DNA of 64,000 nt from UBA4416 sp038327195 (lineage in GTDB: Bacteria > Bacteroidota > Bacteroidia > B-17B0 > Aurantibacillaceae), in assembly GCA_038327195.1 (NCBI GenBank), contig JBBQKU010000013.1:1-64000 (forward strand), read 5' to 3'. A program made the position numbers and the translations under genes. Positions 1 to 8,186 of the stretch are shown here, piece by piece. A model generated the notes under the pieces. The model saw only the letters and a list, made by a program, of their open reading frames with translations. It made no database searches and was not told the origin of the DNA. Position 1 is the stretch's first letter; every line of letters starts with the position of its first letter.

Positions 1-408
1 GAACCAAAAATTAAAAAGAAAGTTTACAATGTATTAGTGGAGTGCCTTCAAAATCTGTATCACCATATGGATGAAGTAGCACCCGAGCAAAATGATGTTA
101 TTCGCTCTGCTATATTTATGATTGGTAAAATTGATAATCAATACAACATTGTTACAGGTAATTACATTAAGAAAGAAAACGTAGAAGGATTAAAAAAACG
201 ATTAGAAGATATTAATTTACTTTCTAAAGAAGAGTTAAAAGAATATTACAAAGCAGTATTAAACAACGGTGAAATGTCCATGAAAGGTGGCGGTGGATTA
301 GGGATGATAGACATTGCACGTAAAACAGGAGAAAAACTAAATTTTAATTTTTCACCCGTAGACGATAAATTCTCATTTTTCAGTTTAAACATTAAAATAT
401 CACAATAA
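1..408 (+). CDS. siaB: SiaB-family protein kinase (DUF6272), 5' end outside window
   Basis: The reading frame is open from the first base, so the gene begins upstream; the GTG at 37 is only an internal Val codon. The visible 135 codons end in a Gly-rich turn (GGGGLGMIDIARKTG) followed by a beta-rich tail, typical of the C-terminal half of SiaB/DUF6272 proteins, which have a GHKL-type ATPase-like fold. In Pseudomonas, SiaB phosphorylates SiaC on a Thr and this controls a diguanylate cyclase and aggregation. The adjacent downstream gene, 10 bp away, is SiaC-like, which supports the call. Whether the SiaA phosphatase and SiaD cyclase lie upstream cannot be seen. The family call is fairly sure; the biological output in this organism is unknown. 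Confidence 0.8.
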   Translation, partial: EPKIKKKVYNVLVECLQNLYHHMDEVAPEQNDVIRSAIFMIGKIDNQYNIVTGNYIKKENVEGLKKRLEDINLLSKEELKEYYKAVLNNGEMSMKGGGGLGMIDIARKTGEKLNFNFSPVDDKFSFFSLNIKISQ

Positions 409-418
409 AATAAAGATT

Positions 419-799
419 ATGGAAACAATTTCAATTGAAGGAACACCAAAAACGCCAACTATCACTTTTGATACAGGAAAAGGCTTTTTAGAAATTAAAG
501 GTCGTTCAATTCCTGAAAACTCTATTGAGTTTTACAAACCATTAGTGGATTGGTTAGAAAAATATGCTGCTAAGCCTCAAGCTACAACCAATGTAAATAT
601 TCAATTAGAGTATTTCAATACAAGTTCATCTAAATGTATTTTAGATGTATTTAAAAAATTAGAATCAATTCATAAAGGCGGAAGTGCAGTAACTATAAAC
701 TGGCATTATGAAGAAGATGATGAAGATATGTTAGAAGCTGGAGAAGATTATCAAGCAATTATTAGCGTGCCATTTAAAATGGTTCAAGTAGCTGAATAG
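419..799 (+). CDS. siaC: SiaC-family regulatory phosphoprotein (DUF1987)
   Basis: A 126-residue protein of usual length for DUF1987/SiaC, a STAS-like small alpha/beta domain. The motif YFNTSSSK, which holds the phospho-acceptor Thr in SiaC, is present with Thr at residue 68, the same number as in the Pseudomonas protein. It starts 10 bp after the SiaB-like kinase gene, so the two are almost certainly cotranscribed, and a hairpin terminator follows at 818. The protein is probably the substrate of the upstream kinase and acts as a phospho-switch. The acidic stretch around residues 98-107 (EEDDEDMLEAGED) is typical of the Bacteroidota version. Confidence 0.85.
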   Translation: METISIEGTPKTPTITFDTGKGFLEIKGRSIPENSIEFYKPLVDWLEKYAAKPQATTNVNIQLEYFNTSSSKCILDVFKKLESIHKGGSAVTINWHYEEDDEDMLEAGEDYQAIISVPFKMVQVAE

Positions 800-817
800 T
801 TTTTAACCATTTCTTTT

Positions 818-847
818 AAAAAACCTCGATTATTCGGGGTTTTTTTA
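818..847 (+). terminator. Rho-independent terminator after siaBC
   Basis: AAAAAACCTCG pairs with CGGGGTTTTTT (one G-T wobble) around a 6-nt loop, followed by a T run. It closes the siaB-siaC unit 19 bp after the siaC stop codon. Confidence 0.85.
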
Positions 848-870
848 TGCTATTTTTCGTAATTTTTAAT

Positions 871-878
871 TAAATTTG
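871..878 (+). promoter_or_regulatory. -7 element of the aldolase promoter
   Basis: TAAATTTG matches the Bacteroidota -7 consensus TAnnTTTG and lies 24 bp before the ATG at 903. A clear -33 TTTG is not seen at the expected distance (TTTTTCG is the nearest). The element covers the in-frame TTG at 876, which rules that codon out as the start. Confidence 0.5.
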
Positions 879-902
879 CTACCTGAAAAAAATTCAAATT
901 TT

Positions 903-1955
903 ATGTCTAAAATAACAGATTTACTTGGTGCTAATGCTGATGATTTATTAAATCATACATGCAAAACAATATCAAAAGATAATATTGTAATACCTAGTTC
1001 AAATTTTATTGATCAAACGTTTGCCTATAGCAATCGTAGCCCTCAGGTATTAAGAAGTTTACAACAATTATATGGTAACGGCCGATTAGCAAATACAGGT
1101 TATATGAGTATTTTGCCTGTAGATCAAGGGATTGAGCACAGCGCAGGAGCATCATTTGCGCCAAACCCTATTTATTTTGACAGCGAAAACATAGTAAAAT
1201 TAGCTCATGAAGGCGGTTGTAATGCAGTTGCTTCAACTTATGGAGTACTAGCTTCTGTAGCTCGTAAATATGCGCATAAAATTCCCTTTATTGTAAAAAT
1301 AAATCATAATGAATTTATCTCTTATCCTGATAAATTTGATCAAATAATGTTTGGAACAATTGAAGATGCTTGGAATATGGGAGCTGTAGCAGTTGGTGCA
1401 ACTATTTATTTTGGTTCAGCAGAATCAAATAGACAAATTGTTGAGGTTGCTAAAGCATTTGAAAGAGCTCATCAATTAGGTATGGCAACAATTTTATGGT
1501 GCTATACTCGTAACAGTGCATTTAAAAAAGATGGTGTTGATTATCATACTGCTGCTGATTTATCTGCACAAGCAAATCATTTAGGCGTAACAATACAGGC
1601 TGATATAATCAAACAAAAAATGTCTGATAAAAACGGTGGATATTTAGCTGTTGGTCATGGTAAAACGCATCCAAAAGTTTACTCTGAATTAACTACTGAT
1701 CATTTAATAGATTTGTGCCGTTACCAAGTAGCTAATTGCTATATGGGTAAAGTTGGATTAATAAATAGTGGCGGTGAAAGTAAGGGTGCATCTGATTTGG
1801 CAGAAGCTGTAACAACAGCAGTAATTAATAAGCGCGGTGGTGGACAAGGCTTAATATCTGGAAGAAAAGCTTTTCAGAAACCAATGAAAGAAGGTGTTGA
1901 ATTGTTAAATACAATTCAAGATGTATATTTAGATAAAACAATAACAGTAGCTTAA
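903..1955 (+). CDS. fbaB: Fructose-bisphosphate aldolase, class I (DhnA/FbaB type)
   Basis: Cleaves fructose 1,6-bisphosphate to dihydroxyacetone phosphate and glyceraldehyde 3-phosphate in glycolysis, and the reverse in gluconeogenesis; cytoplasmic. The 350-residue TIM-barrel protein has the DhnA-type motifs MSILPVDQGIEH near residue 65 and the Schiff-base lysine in ADIIKQK (Lys237, close to Lys236 of E. coli FbaB). The frame stays open up to a TTG at 876, but the start is placed at ATG 903 because family members begin MSKITDLLG and the -7 element overlaps 876. It is a single-gene unit after the siaBC terminator; accD follows after 77 bp of AT-rich repeat sequence. Confidence 0.93.
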   Translation: MSKITDLLGANADDLLNHTCKTISKDNIVIPSSNFIDQTFAYSNRSPQVLRSLQQLYGNGRLANTGYMSILPVDQGIEHSAGASFAPNPIYFDSENIVKLAHEGGCNAVASTYGVLASVARKYAHKIPFIVKINHNEFISYPDKFDQIMFGTIEDAWNMGAVAVGATIYFGSAESNRQIVEVAKAFERAHQLGMATILWCYTRNSAFKKDGVDYHTAADLSAQANHLGVTIQADIIKQKMSDKNGGYLAVGHGKTHPKVYSELTTDHLIDLCRYQVANCYMGKVGLINSGGESKGASDLAEAVTTAVINKRGGGQGLISGRKAFQKPMKEGVELLNTIQDVYLDKTITVA

Positions 1956-1970
1956 GAAATGTTGAATGTT

Positions 1971-2023
1971 AAATTATAAATGTTGAATTTTTACATTTAT
2001 AATTTATAATTTATAATTTATAA
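1971..2023. repeat. Inverted repeat plus heptamer tandem repeat between fbaB and accD
   Basis: A perfect 13-bp inverted repeat (AAATTATAAATGT at 1971-1983, its complement at 1993-2005) surrounds a 9-nt loop. Its right arm runs into four exact copies of TTTATAA (1996-2023). This could form a stem at the end of the fbaB message, but there is no G+C in the stem base and no T run, so it is not a classical terminator. It resembles the short AT-only intergenic repeats scattered in Bacteroidota genomes. Confidence 0.7.
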
Positions 2024-2032
2024 TTTTCAAAT

Positions 2033-2878
2033 ATGGGTTGGTTTAAAAGATTAAAAGAAGGTATTACTACTACAACTACCGAAAAGAGAGAAACTCCTGA
2101 AGGCTTGTGGTATAAATGCCCTGCATGTAAAAAAATTCATACTGCTCAAGAGCATAATGCTAATAAACATGTTTGTATTGATTGTGGACACCATGAAAGA
2201 ATTGGAAGTGCAGAATATTTTGAAATTATATTTGATGATAATCAGTTTACTGAATTGAATGAAAATTTAGTAAGTGGTGATCCTCTAGAATTTACAGACA
2301 CAAAAAAATATACAGACAGATTAACGGATACTATTAAAAAATCAGGATTAAAGGATGCTTTAAGAAGTGGTTATGGTAAAGTGAATGGCTATGACTTAGT
2401 CGTTTGTTGTATGGATTTTGGCTTTATTGGCGGATCTATGGGAAGTGTAGTTGGTGAGAAAATTTCTAGAGCTATTGATTTTTGTTTAAAAACTAAAACA
2501 CCCTTATTAATTATTTCGAAATCAGGCGGAGCACGAATGATGGAAGCTGCTTTTTCGTTAATGCAAATGGCCAAAACTGCAGCAAAGTTATCTTTAATGG
2601 ATAAGGCTGGAATTCCTTATATATCTTTATGTACAGATCCTACAACGGGCGGTGTAACGGCAAGTTATGCTATGTTAGGAGATTTAAACATTTCTGAACC
2701 AGGCGCTTTAATAGGTTTTGCAGGCCCTCGTGTTGTTAAAGAAACAATTGGAAAAGATTTACCAAAAGGATTTCAAACTGCTGAGTTTGTTTTAGAGCAC
2801 GGATTTCTAGATAAAATTATTGCTCGCACCGAATTGAAAAATAAGCTTTCAAGTTTTTTAAAAATGTTTAAAAATTAG
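2033..2878 (+). CDS. accD: Acetyl-CoA carboxylase carboxyltransferase subunit beta
   Basis: Beta half of the carboxyltransferase that moves CO2 from biotin-BCCP to acetyl-CoA to make malonyl-CoA, the first step of fatty acid synthesis; works with AccA. The 281-residue protein has the N-terminal zinc ribbon (Cys29, Cys32, Cys48, Cys51) and the crotonase-like core with SGGARMMEA near residue 163 and a TTGGVTASYA oxyanion region. Length is normal for the family. accA is not in the window. The start ATG is preceded by an A/T-rich leader without a strong Shine-Dalgarno site, usual for this phylum. Confidence 0.95.
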   Translation: MGWFKRLKEGITTTTTEKRETPEGLWYKCPACKKIHTAQEHNANKHVCIDCGHHERIGSAEYFEIIFDDNQFTELNENLVSGDPLEFTDTKKYTDRLTDTIKKSGLKDALRSGYGKVNGYDLVVCCMDFGFIGGSMGSVVGEKISRAIDFCLKTKTPLLIISKSGGARMMEAAFSLMQMAKTAAKLSLMDKAGIPYISLCTDPTTGGVTASYAMLGDLNISEPGALIGFAGPRVVKETIGKDLPKGFQTAEFVLEHGFLDKIIARTELKNKLSSFLKMFKN

Positions 2879-2933
2879 TTAAACACTTTTACAAAGGATT
2901 TGTTTTACTAAAAATAATATAACTATTCGTTTA

Positions 2934-4172
2934 ATGGAAGTAAAAAATGTTGATGTACTAATTATTGGTGCTGGTCCAGCTGGTTCTGTTGCCGCAGGTA
3001 TTGTAAATAAATCAGGTTTAAATATTTTAGTAGTTGAAAAGGAGAAATTTCCTCGCTTTGTAATCGGAGAAAGCTTATTGCCTCGTTGTATGGAAGCTTT
3101 AGAAGAAGCGGAACTATTAGATGCTGTAAAAGCAAAAGGATTTCAGGAAAAATTTGGAGCTAAGTTTGTAAGAGGCGAAGAATATTGTGATTTTAATTTC
3201 ACAGAACAATTTACTGAAGGTTATAATTGGACATGGCAAGTTCCTCGTGGCGATTTTGACAATACTTTAGCTCAAGAAATAATAAGAAAAGGAGTGGCTG
3301 TTGAGTTTGAAACCACAGTTACAGATATAAAATTTGAAGGTTCCAATTCTACAACAACAGTAACAGATAAAACAGGTAAAAGCTATCAAATAAATGCTAA
3401 GTTTATTATTGATAGCAGTGGTTATGGTAGAGTAATACCTCGTTTATTTAATTTAGATAAACCAAGTAATTTACCACCTCGTAAATCAATGTTTGCTCAT
3501 ATTAATGATCCAAACAGATCAAAGTATATTGAGCCAAATAGAATTTTAGTTTTAGTGCATCAGCCAAAAACATGGATTTGGATTATTCCTTTTTCTACTG
3601 GTGTGTCTTCTTTAGGTTTTGTTGCAAGTCCCGAATTTTTTGATGAGCATAAAGATAAATCAACTAGCGAACAATTGCGTTTTTTAATAAATTCAGAACC
3701 ACATTTAAAAGAGCGCTTTAGTGATCAGGATTTTGTTTTTGAACCAAAAGTTTTAGAAGGATGGAGTGTAACCACTGAACAGTTTTTTGGAGAAGGCTTT
3801 GTACTCACTGGAAATGTAACTGAATTTTTAGACCCTATGTTTTCCAGTGGGGTAACATTAGCAACTGCTTCTAGTCAAAAAGCAGCAAACTTAGTTGTAA
3901 GAAAATTAAATGGTGAAGTAATAGATTGGCAGGAAGAGTTTGTAAATCCAACTATGAAAGGTGTTGATGTTTTTAGAACCTATGTAATGGGTTGGTACGA
4001 TGGCGATTTACATGACATCTTTTTTTCTAAAGACATAAATCCTGATTTTAAAAAACAAATTTGTTCTGTTTTAGCTGGTTACGTTTGGGATACTACTAAC
4101 CCATTTGTAAGAAAACACGAACGAGCTGTAAAATCTTTAGCCGAAGTAATTAGAATAAATAATAGAGAATAA
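2934..4172 (+). CDS. FAD-dependent oxidoreductase, flavin halogenase / geranylgeranyl-reductase-like
   Basis: A 412-residue flavoprotein with the N-terminal dinucleotide-binding motif GAGPAGS (residues 12-18), the GESLLP loop near residue 44, and WIWIIP near residue 213, which matches the WxWxIP signature of flavin-dependent halogenases. A GD-type FAD motif is replaced by GNVTEFLDPMFSSGV, as in the chlorinating/hydroxylating subgroup. These proteins act on carrier-bound or lipid substrates. No halide or carrier genes are adjacent; it stands alone 55 bp after accD. Bacteroidota often encode such enzymes near flexirubin or lipid genes, but nothing here fixes the substrate. Enzyme class is sure; halogenation is not shown. 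Confidence 0.75.
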   Translation: MEVKNVDVLIIGAGPAGSVAAGIVNKSGLNILVVEKEKFPRFVIGESLLPRCMEALEEAELLDAVKAKGFQEKFGAKFVRGEEYCDFNFTEQFTEGYNWTWQVPRGDFDNTLAQEIIRKGVAVEFETTVTDIKFEGSNSTTTVTDKTGKSYQINAKFIIDSSGYGRVIPRLFNLDKPSNLPPRKSMFAHINDPNRSKYIEPNRILVLVHQPKTWIWIIPFSTGVSSLGFVASPEFFDEHKDKSTSEQLRFLINSEPHLKERFSDQDFVFEPKVLEGWSVTTEQFFGEGFVLTGNVTEFLDPMFSSGVTLATASSQKAANLVVRKLNGEVIDWQEEFVNPTMKGVDVFRTYVMGWYDGDLHDIFFSKDINPDFKKQICSVLAGYVWDTTNPFVRKHERAVKSLAEVIRINNRE

Positions 4173-4176
4173 TAGC

Positions 4177-5424
4177 TTAACTATTTTCTTCCCAAATCAT
4201 TGCTAAATGAACAATAGTTTGTGTTGCTAATTGCATATCCTTTTCACTTATCCATTCTTGTTTACTGTGAAATGCGTGTTCTCCAGCATATATGTTAGGA
4301 CAAGGTAATCCCATAAATGATAATCGAGAGCCATCCGTTCCGCCTCTGATGCTTGATAAAATTGGTGTAACGCCAGTGCGTTGTATTGCCTCTAACGCAT
4401 AATCAACCACATGTGGACAAGTTGCTAATACATCTTTCATATTTCTATATTGTTCCGATACAACAAATTCATAAGAACATTTTGCATATTGAGATAAAAC
4501 CGATTTTGTTATTTCTTCTAACTCTTTTTCTAATAATAATAAGGTTGGCGTGTCGAACGCTCTAATAATAAATTTTATTTCAACTTGTTCTAATCCACCG
4601 TTGATAGATGTTGGATGCATGAAAGGCTCTTTTTTTTCAGTTGTTTCAGGTGTTTTATCTTTCGGAATTTTATTTACAATTTCTGCAGCAATTTTTATGG
4701 CATGTTGCATTTTATTTTTTGCAAAACCAGGATGTGTTGGAAATCCTTTAATTATAAGGCTTACACTGTCAGCACTAAATGTTTCATTTTCTATATGTCC
4801 AACAGTTTCCCCATCCATTGTATAACCAAACTCTGCACCTAATTTTTTCATATCCACGTTTTCCGTTCCTCTTCCAACTTCTTCATCTGGCGTAAACAGT
4901 AAACGTATTGCGCCATGTTTAATTTCTGGATGTTTTGTTAAATAATTTGCAGCGTCCATTATCTCAGCTAAACCAGCTTTGTTATCAGCGCCTAAAAGAG
5001 TTGTACCGTCAGCCGTGATAATTGTATTGCCAATTTGTTGAGCTAAAGCAGGGTGTTCTATAAATTTAATAATTTGAGTTTTATCATTCGGAAGCACAAG
5101 GTCGGTACCGTTATAATTGGTATGTAAAATTGGATTAACATTTTCGCCACTGCAATCTGGCGAAGTATCCATATGCGAACAAAAGCAAATTACAGGAACT
5201 TTTTTATTAGTGTTACTTGGAATCGTAGCGTATACGTAACCAAATTTATCCATTTCTGCATCAGAAATCCCCATTTCTAAAAGTTCTTCAAGTAATACCT
5301 TAGCTAAGTTTTTTTGCTTTTCAGTACTTGGACAAGTATTTGATTCAGGGTTTGATTGTGTATCTATTTTCGCATAACGAATAAAACGATTTGTAACAGT
5401 ATGTGTATAGTCTTGAAAATTCAT
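4177..5424 (-). CDS. pepT: Peptidase T (tripeptide aminopeptidase)
   Basis: Zinc aminopeptidase of family M20B that removes the N-terminal residue of tripeptides in the cytoplasm. The 415-residue protein shows the M20 metal ligands in order: HMDTSPD, GADNKAG, the catalytic PDEEVG glutamate pair, MDGE, and a late His in AGEHAFHSKQEW. Length is normal. It converges with the upstream flavoprotein gene, the stops being 4 bp apart, and there is no evident terminator between them. Confidence 0.94.
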   Translation of the reverse strand: MNFQDYTHTVTNRFIRYAKIDTQSNPESNTCPSTEKQKNLAKVLLEELLEMGISDAEMDKFGYVYATIPSNTNKKVPVICFCSHMDTSPDCSGENVNPILHTNYNGTDLVLPNDKTQIIKFIEHPALAQQIGNTIITADGTTLLGADNKAGLAEIMDAANYLTKHPEIKHGAIRLLFTPDEEVGRGTENVDMKKLGAEFGYTMDGETVGHIENETFSADSVSLIIKGFPTHPGFAKNKMQHAIKIAAEIVNKIPKDKTPETTEKKEPFMHPTSINGGLEQVEIKFIIRAFDTPTLLLLEKELEEITKSVLSQYAKCSYEFVVSEQYRNMKDVLATCPHVVDYALEAIQRTGVTPILSSIRGGTDGSRLSFMGLPCPNIYAGEHAFHSKQEWISEKDMQLATQTIVHLAMIWEENS

Positions 5425-5520
5425 AAAAGTTGAGGTTAAATTTGAGTTATAAATTTAATATTTTTTAGGTTAAAAATGAATTTATTATACTGAAAAATAT
5501 TGGGTTTTTTAATTTGATTA

Positions 5521-5573
5521 TAAGATTAATGAATAATCTTACCGAACTTTTCTCAATTGCCGTGGATTGGCAA
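5521..5573. promoter_or_regulatory. Two small inverted repeats upstream of asnB
   Basis: TAAGATTA-atgaa-TAATCTTA (5521-5541) is a perfect 8-bp palindrome. 15 bp later comes TTGCC-gtggatt-GGCAA (5557-5573). Both lie in the 211-bp space between the divergent pepT and asnB starts. They may be operator sites or leader hairpins; no TAnnTTTG element is convincing here. Confidence 0.35.
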
Positions 5574-5635
5574 ACTGTGTTTTTAACTAAAACCTATTAT
5601 TTTTTTTATTAATTTAGGGACTAGAAAAAAAGATT

Positions 5636-7540
5636 ATGTGTGGTATTTCGGGCTTTGTAGATTTCAATAAAAATTCTTCACAAGAGATTTTAAAATCTAT
5701 GACAGATACTCTTTATCATAGAGGGCCAGATGCTGCAGGATACCAGTTTATCGATACAGAAAAAAGTCAGATTGGTTTAGGGCATAGACGTTTATCTATT
5801 ATTGATTTAACAGAAACTGGAAATCAGCCAATGCAATTTAATCATTTATGGATAACTTATAATGGCGAAGTTTATAATTTTAAAGAAATTAAAAAAGAAT
5901 TAATTGCTTTACAGCATTCATTTATAGGGAATTCTGATACTGAAGTTATTTTACATGCTTTTGAAGAGTGGGGAATTTCTTGCCTAGAAAAATTTATTGG
6001 CATGTTTAGCTTTGTAATTTATGATTCTAAAGATGAGCAAATTTACTGTATAAGAGATAGGGCAGGAATAAAACCATTTTTTTATTATTGGCATGAAGGA
6101 TTATTTTTGTTTGCATCTGAATTAAAAGCTTTTCATCAGCACCCATATTTTAAAAAAGAAATAAATATAAATGCTGTGGCTGCATTTATGCAGTTTGGAA
6201 ATATTCCATCGCCTCATTGCATTTTTAATAATTGTTACAAATTAAATCCTGGACATTATTTAAAATTTAATGTTATTGATTTATCCATTGATGTTTTTAA
6301 GTATTGGGATGTTTACAATGCTTATAATAAACCCAAACTAAATATTTCATTTCAGGAAGCAAAAATAGAAACAGAAAAAATTTTACAGTCAGCTTTTGAT
6401 TACCGTATGGTTGCTGATGTGCCAATTGGAGTATTTTTAAGCGGTGGTTATGATAGCGCGTGCCTTACAGCATTACTTCAAAAAGACAAATCTGAAAAAC
6501 TAAAAACATTTACAATCGCTGTTCCTGATATTGGATTAAACGAGGCGCCATTTGCTAAAGAAGTTGCCAAGCATTTAGGGACAGAGCATTATGAATATGA
6601 ATGCACGCAGAAAGAAGCATTAGAGTTAGTTAATGAGTTGCCATATTATTACGACGAACCTTTTGCTGATAGTAGTGCAATACCTACAACATTAGTTTGT
6701 AAAATGGCTTGTAAACAAGTAACAGTTGCTTTGAGTGCCGATGCTGGTGACGAAATTTTTGCTGGATACAATCGCTATGATTATATGATGAAGTATGGCA
6801 AGAAAATCAATTCTATTCCTCCATTTATTAGAAAAGGAAGTTCTCATGTAATGAATTTAATTTCAGCTGATAAAATCCCTATTTTAAAAAATAAATATAA
6901 TTTTTATAACCGTTACGAAAAACTAAAATCGCTTTTAAAAGACCCTTCGCACAAAAACATGATGTTGAGTTTGAGTAGACAATATGATGAAAATCAGTTA
7001 AAGAAAATTTTAAATGAGAATTTCGAAACTTTGCATACTGCTTATTTAAGTGATGATTTAAAAGATGAACATAAAACTTCACTAGCCTATATGATGGCGA
7101 TTGATTATCAAACTTATTTGGTAGATGATATATTGCAAAAGGTTGATAGAGCTTCAATGACGGTTAGTTTAGAAGGAAGAGAACCTTTTTTAGATCATCG
7201 AATAATTGAGTGGGCTGCTCAATTACCAGATGATTTTAAATATTTTAATGGAAATAAAAAATACATATTAAAAGAAATTGTTCATCAATATATTCCAAAA
7301 AAAATGATGGAAAGGCCAAAAATGGGTTTTGCAATTCCTATTGAAAATTGGTTGGCAACTGATTTAAAAGATCAGGTGTTGTATTATTTGAGTGATGAAA
7401 ACATAGTACCGCAAGATATTTTTGATCTGAAATTTATTCAAAAAATTAAGAATGATTTTTTTAGTGGAAAGAAAGAATTTGGCGTTAAAATTTGGTATTT
7501 ATTGATGTTCCAAATGTGGTATGAAAAATGGATGAAATAA
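5636..7540 (+). CDS. asnB: Asparagine synthase (glutamine-hydrolysing) AsnB-type
   Basis: Two-domain glutamine amidotransferase. Cys2 (MCGISGF) is the N-terminal nucleophile that hydrolyses glutamine, and the C-terminal synthetase has the pyrophosphate loop SGGYDS near residue 268 and activates a carboxylate with ATP. At 634 residues it is in the range of the asnB copies found in polysaccharide and capsule clusters, which may amidate uronic acid sugars rather than aspartate. It sits 0.65 kb before the surface-polysaccharide genes, which fits that role, but plain asparagine synthesis cannot be excluded. It converges with rdgB, with 3 bp between the stops. Confidence 0.88.
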   Translation: MCGISGFVDFNKNSSQEILKSMTDTLYHRGPDAAGYQFIDTEKSQIGLGHRRLSIIDLTETGNQPMQFNHLWITYNGEVYNFKEIKKELIALQHSFIGNSDTEVILHAFEEWGISCLEKFIGMFSFVIYDSKDEQIYCIRDRAGIKPFFYYWHEGLFLFASELKAFHQHPYFKKEININAVAAFMQFGNIPSPHCIFNNCYKLNPGHYLKFNVIDLSIDVFKYWDVYNAYNKPKLNISFQEAKIETEKILQSAFDYRMVADVPIGVFLSGGYDSACLTALLQKDKSEKLKTFTIAVPDIGLNEAPFAKEVAKHLGTEHYEYECTQKEALELVNELPYYYDEPFADSSAIPTTLVCKMACKQVTVALSADAGDEIFAGYNRYDYMMKYGKKINSIPPFIRKGSSHVMNLISADKIPILKNKYNFYNRYEKLKSLLKDPSHKNMMLSLSRQYDENQLKKILNENFETLHTAYLSDDLKDEHKTSLAYMMAIDYQTYLVDDILQKVDRASMTVSLEGREPFLDHRIIEWAAQLPDDFKYFNGNKKYILKEIVHQYIPKKMMERPKMGFAIPIENWLATDLKDQVLYYLSDENIVPQDIFDLKFIQKIKNDFFSGKKEFGVKIWYLLMFQMWYEKWMK

Positions 7541-7543
7541 ATT

Positions 7544-8119
7544 TCAAATTGAATTTATAAAATCTATCATTTTATTTAAAGCTAATGCTCTATGAGATAT
7601 TTTTGATTTTTCTTCGAGTGTTAATTCAGCAAATGTTTTTGAATAACCTTTTGGTATAAATATAGAATCATAACCAAAACCATTAGTTCCTATTTTTTCA
7701 TAAGTAATAGTGCCATGCATAATGCCTTCAAATAAATATTCCTTCCCATTTATAATTAGGGCTAATACTGTTTTGAATTGCGCTTTTCGGTTATCGACCC
7801 CGTTTAAATTACTTAATAATTTAGTAATATTATCTTCATCATTTTTTTGTTCGCCAGCATATCGAGCACTGTAAACACCAGGCTCACCATTTAGCGCATC
7901 AACCAAAAGCCCAGTGTCATCTGCAAAACAATTGAAGTTTGTTTTTTTGAAAATGGTATGAGCTTTCATCAATGCATTTCCTTCAAGGGTTGTAGCGGTT
8001 TCTTTAATGTCTTCTGTAAAATTAATATCACTTAAATTTAACAGATTAATGTTTTGATTAATTAGGCTTTTTACCTCTATTACCTTATTTTTGTTATGTG
8101 TAGCGAAAATGAGCTCCAT
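7544..8119 (-). CDS. rdgB: Non-canonical purine NTP pyrophosphatase (RdgB/HAM1)
   Basis: Hydrolyses ITP, dITP and XTP to monophosphates and so keeps deaminated purines out of DNA and RNA; cytoplasmic homodimer. The 191-residue protein has the family motifs FATHNKNKVIEV at the N-terminus, FADDTGLLVDALNGEPG near residue 68 and the SHRALAL motif near residue 178. Full length. It is encoded opposite to asnB and divergent from the following membrane protein. Confidence 0.95.
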   Translation of the reverse strand: MELIFATHNKNKVIEVKSLINQNINLLNLSDINFTEDIKETATTLEGNALMKAHTIFKKTNFNCFADDTGLLVDALNGEPGVYSARYAGEQKNDEDNITKLLSNLNGVDNRKAQFKTVLALIINGKEYLFEGIMHGTITYEKIGTNGFGYDSIFIPKGYSKTFAELTLEEKSKISHRALALNKMIDFINSI

Positions 8120-8186
8120 TGTTTGTTTCTTAAATAGTGTTATGAAATAATCAAATTAATTTAGAAATTAAAGCTAAAATAAATTA

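Noticed and set aside
876..902. N-terminal extension of the aldolase to TTG 876
   Set aside because: The codon lies inside the -7 promoter element TAAATTTG and family members begin at the downstream MSKITDLLG.
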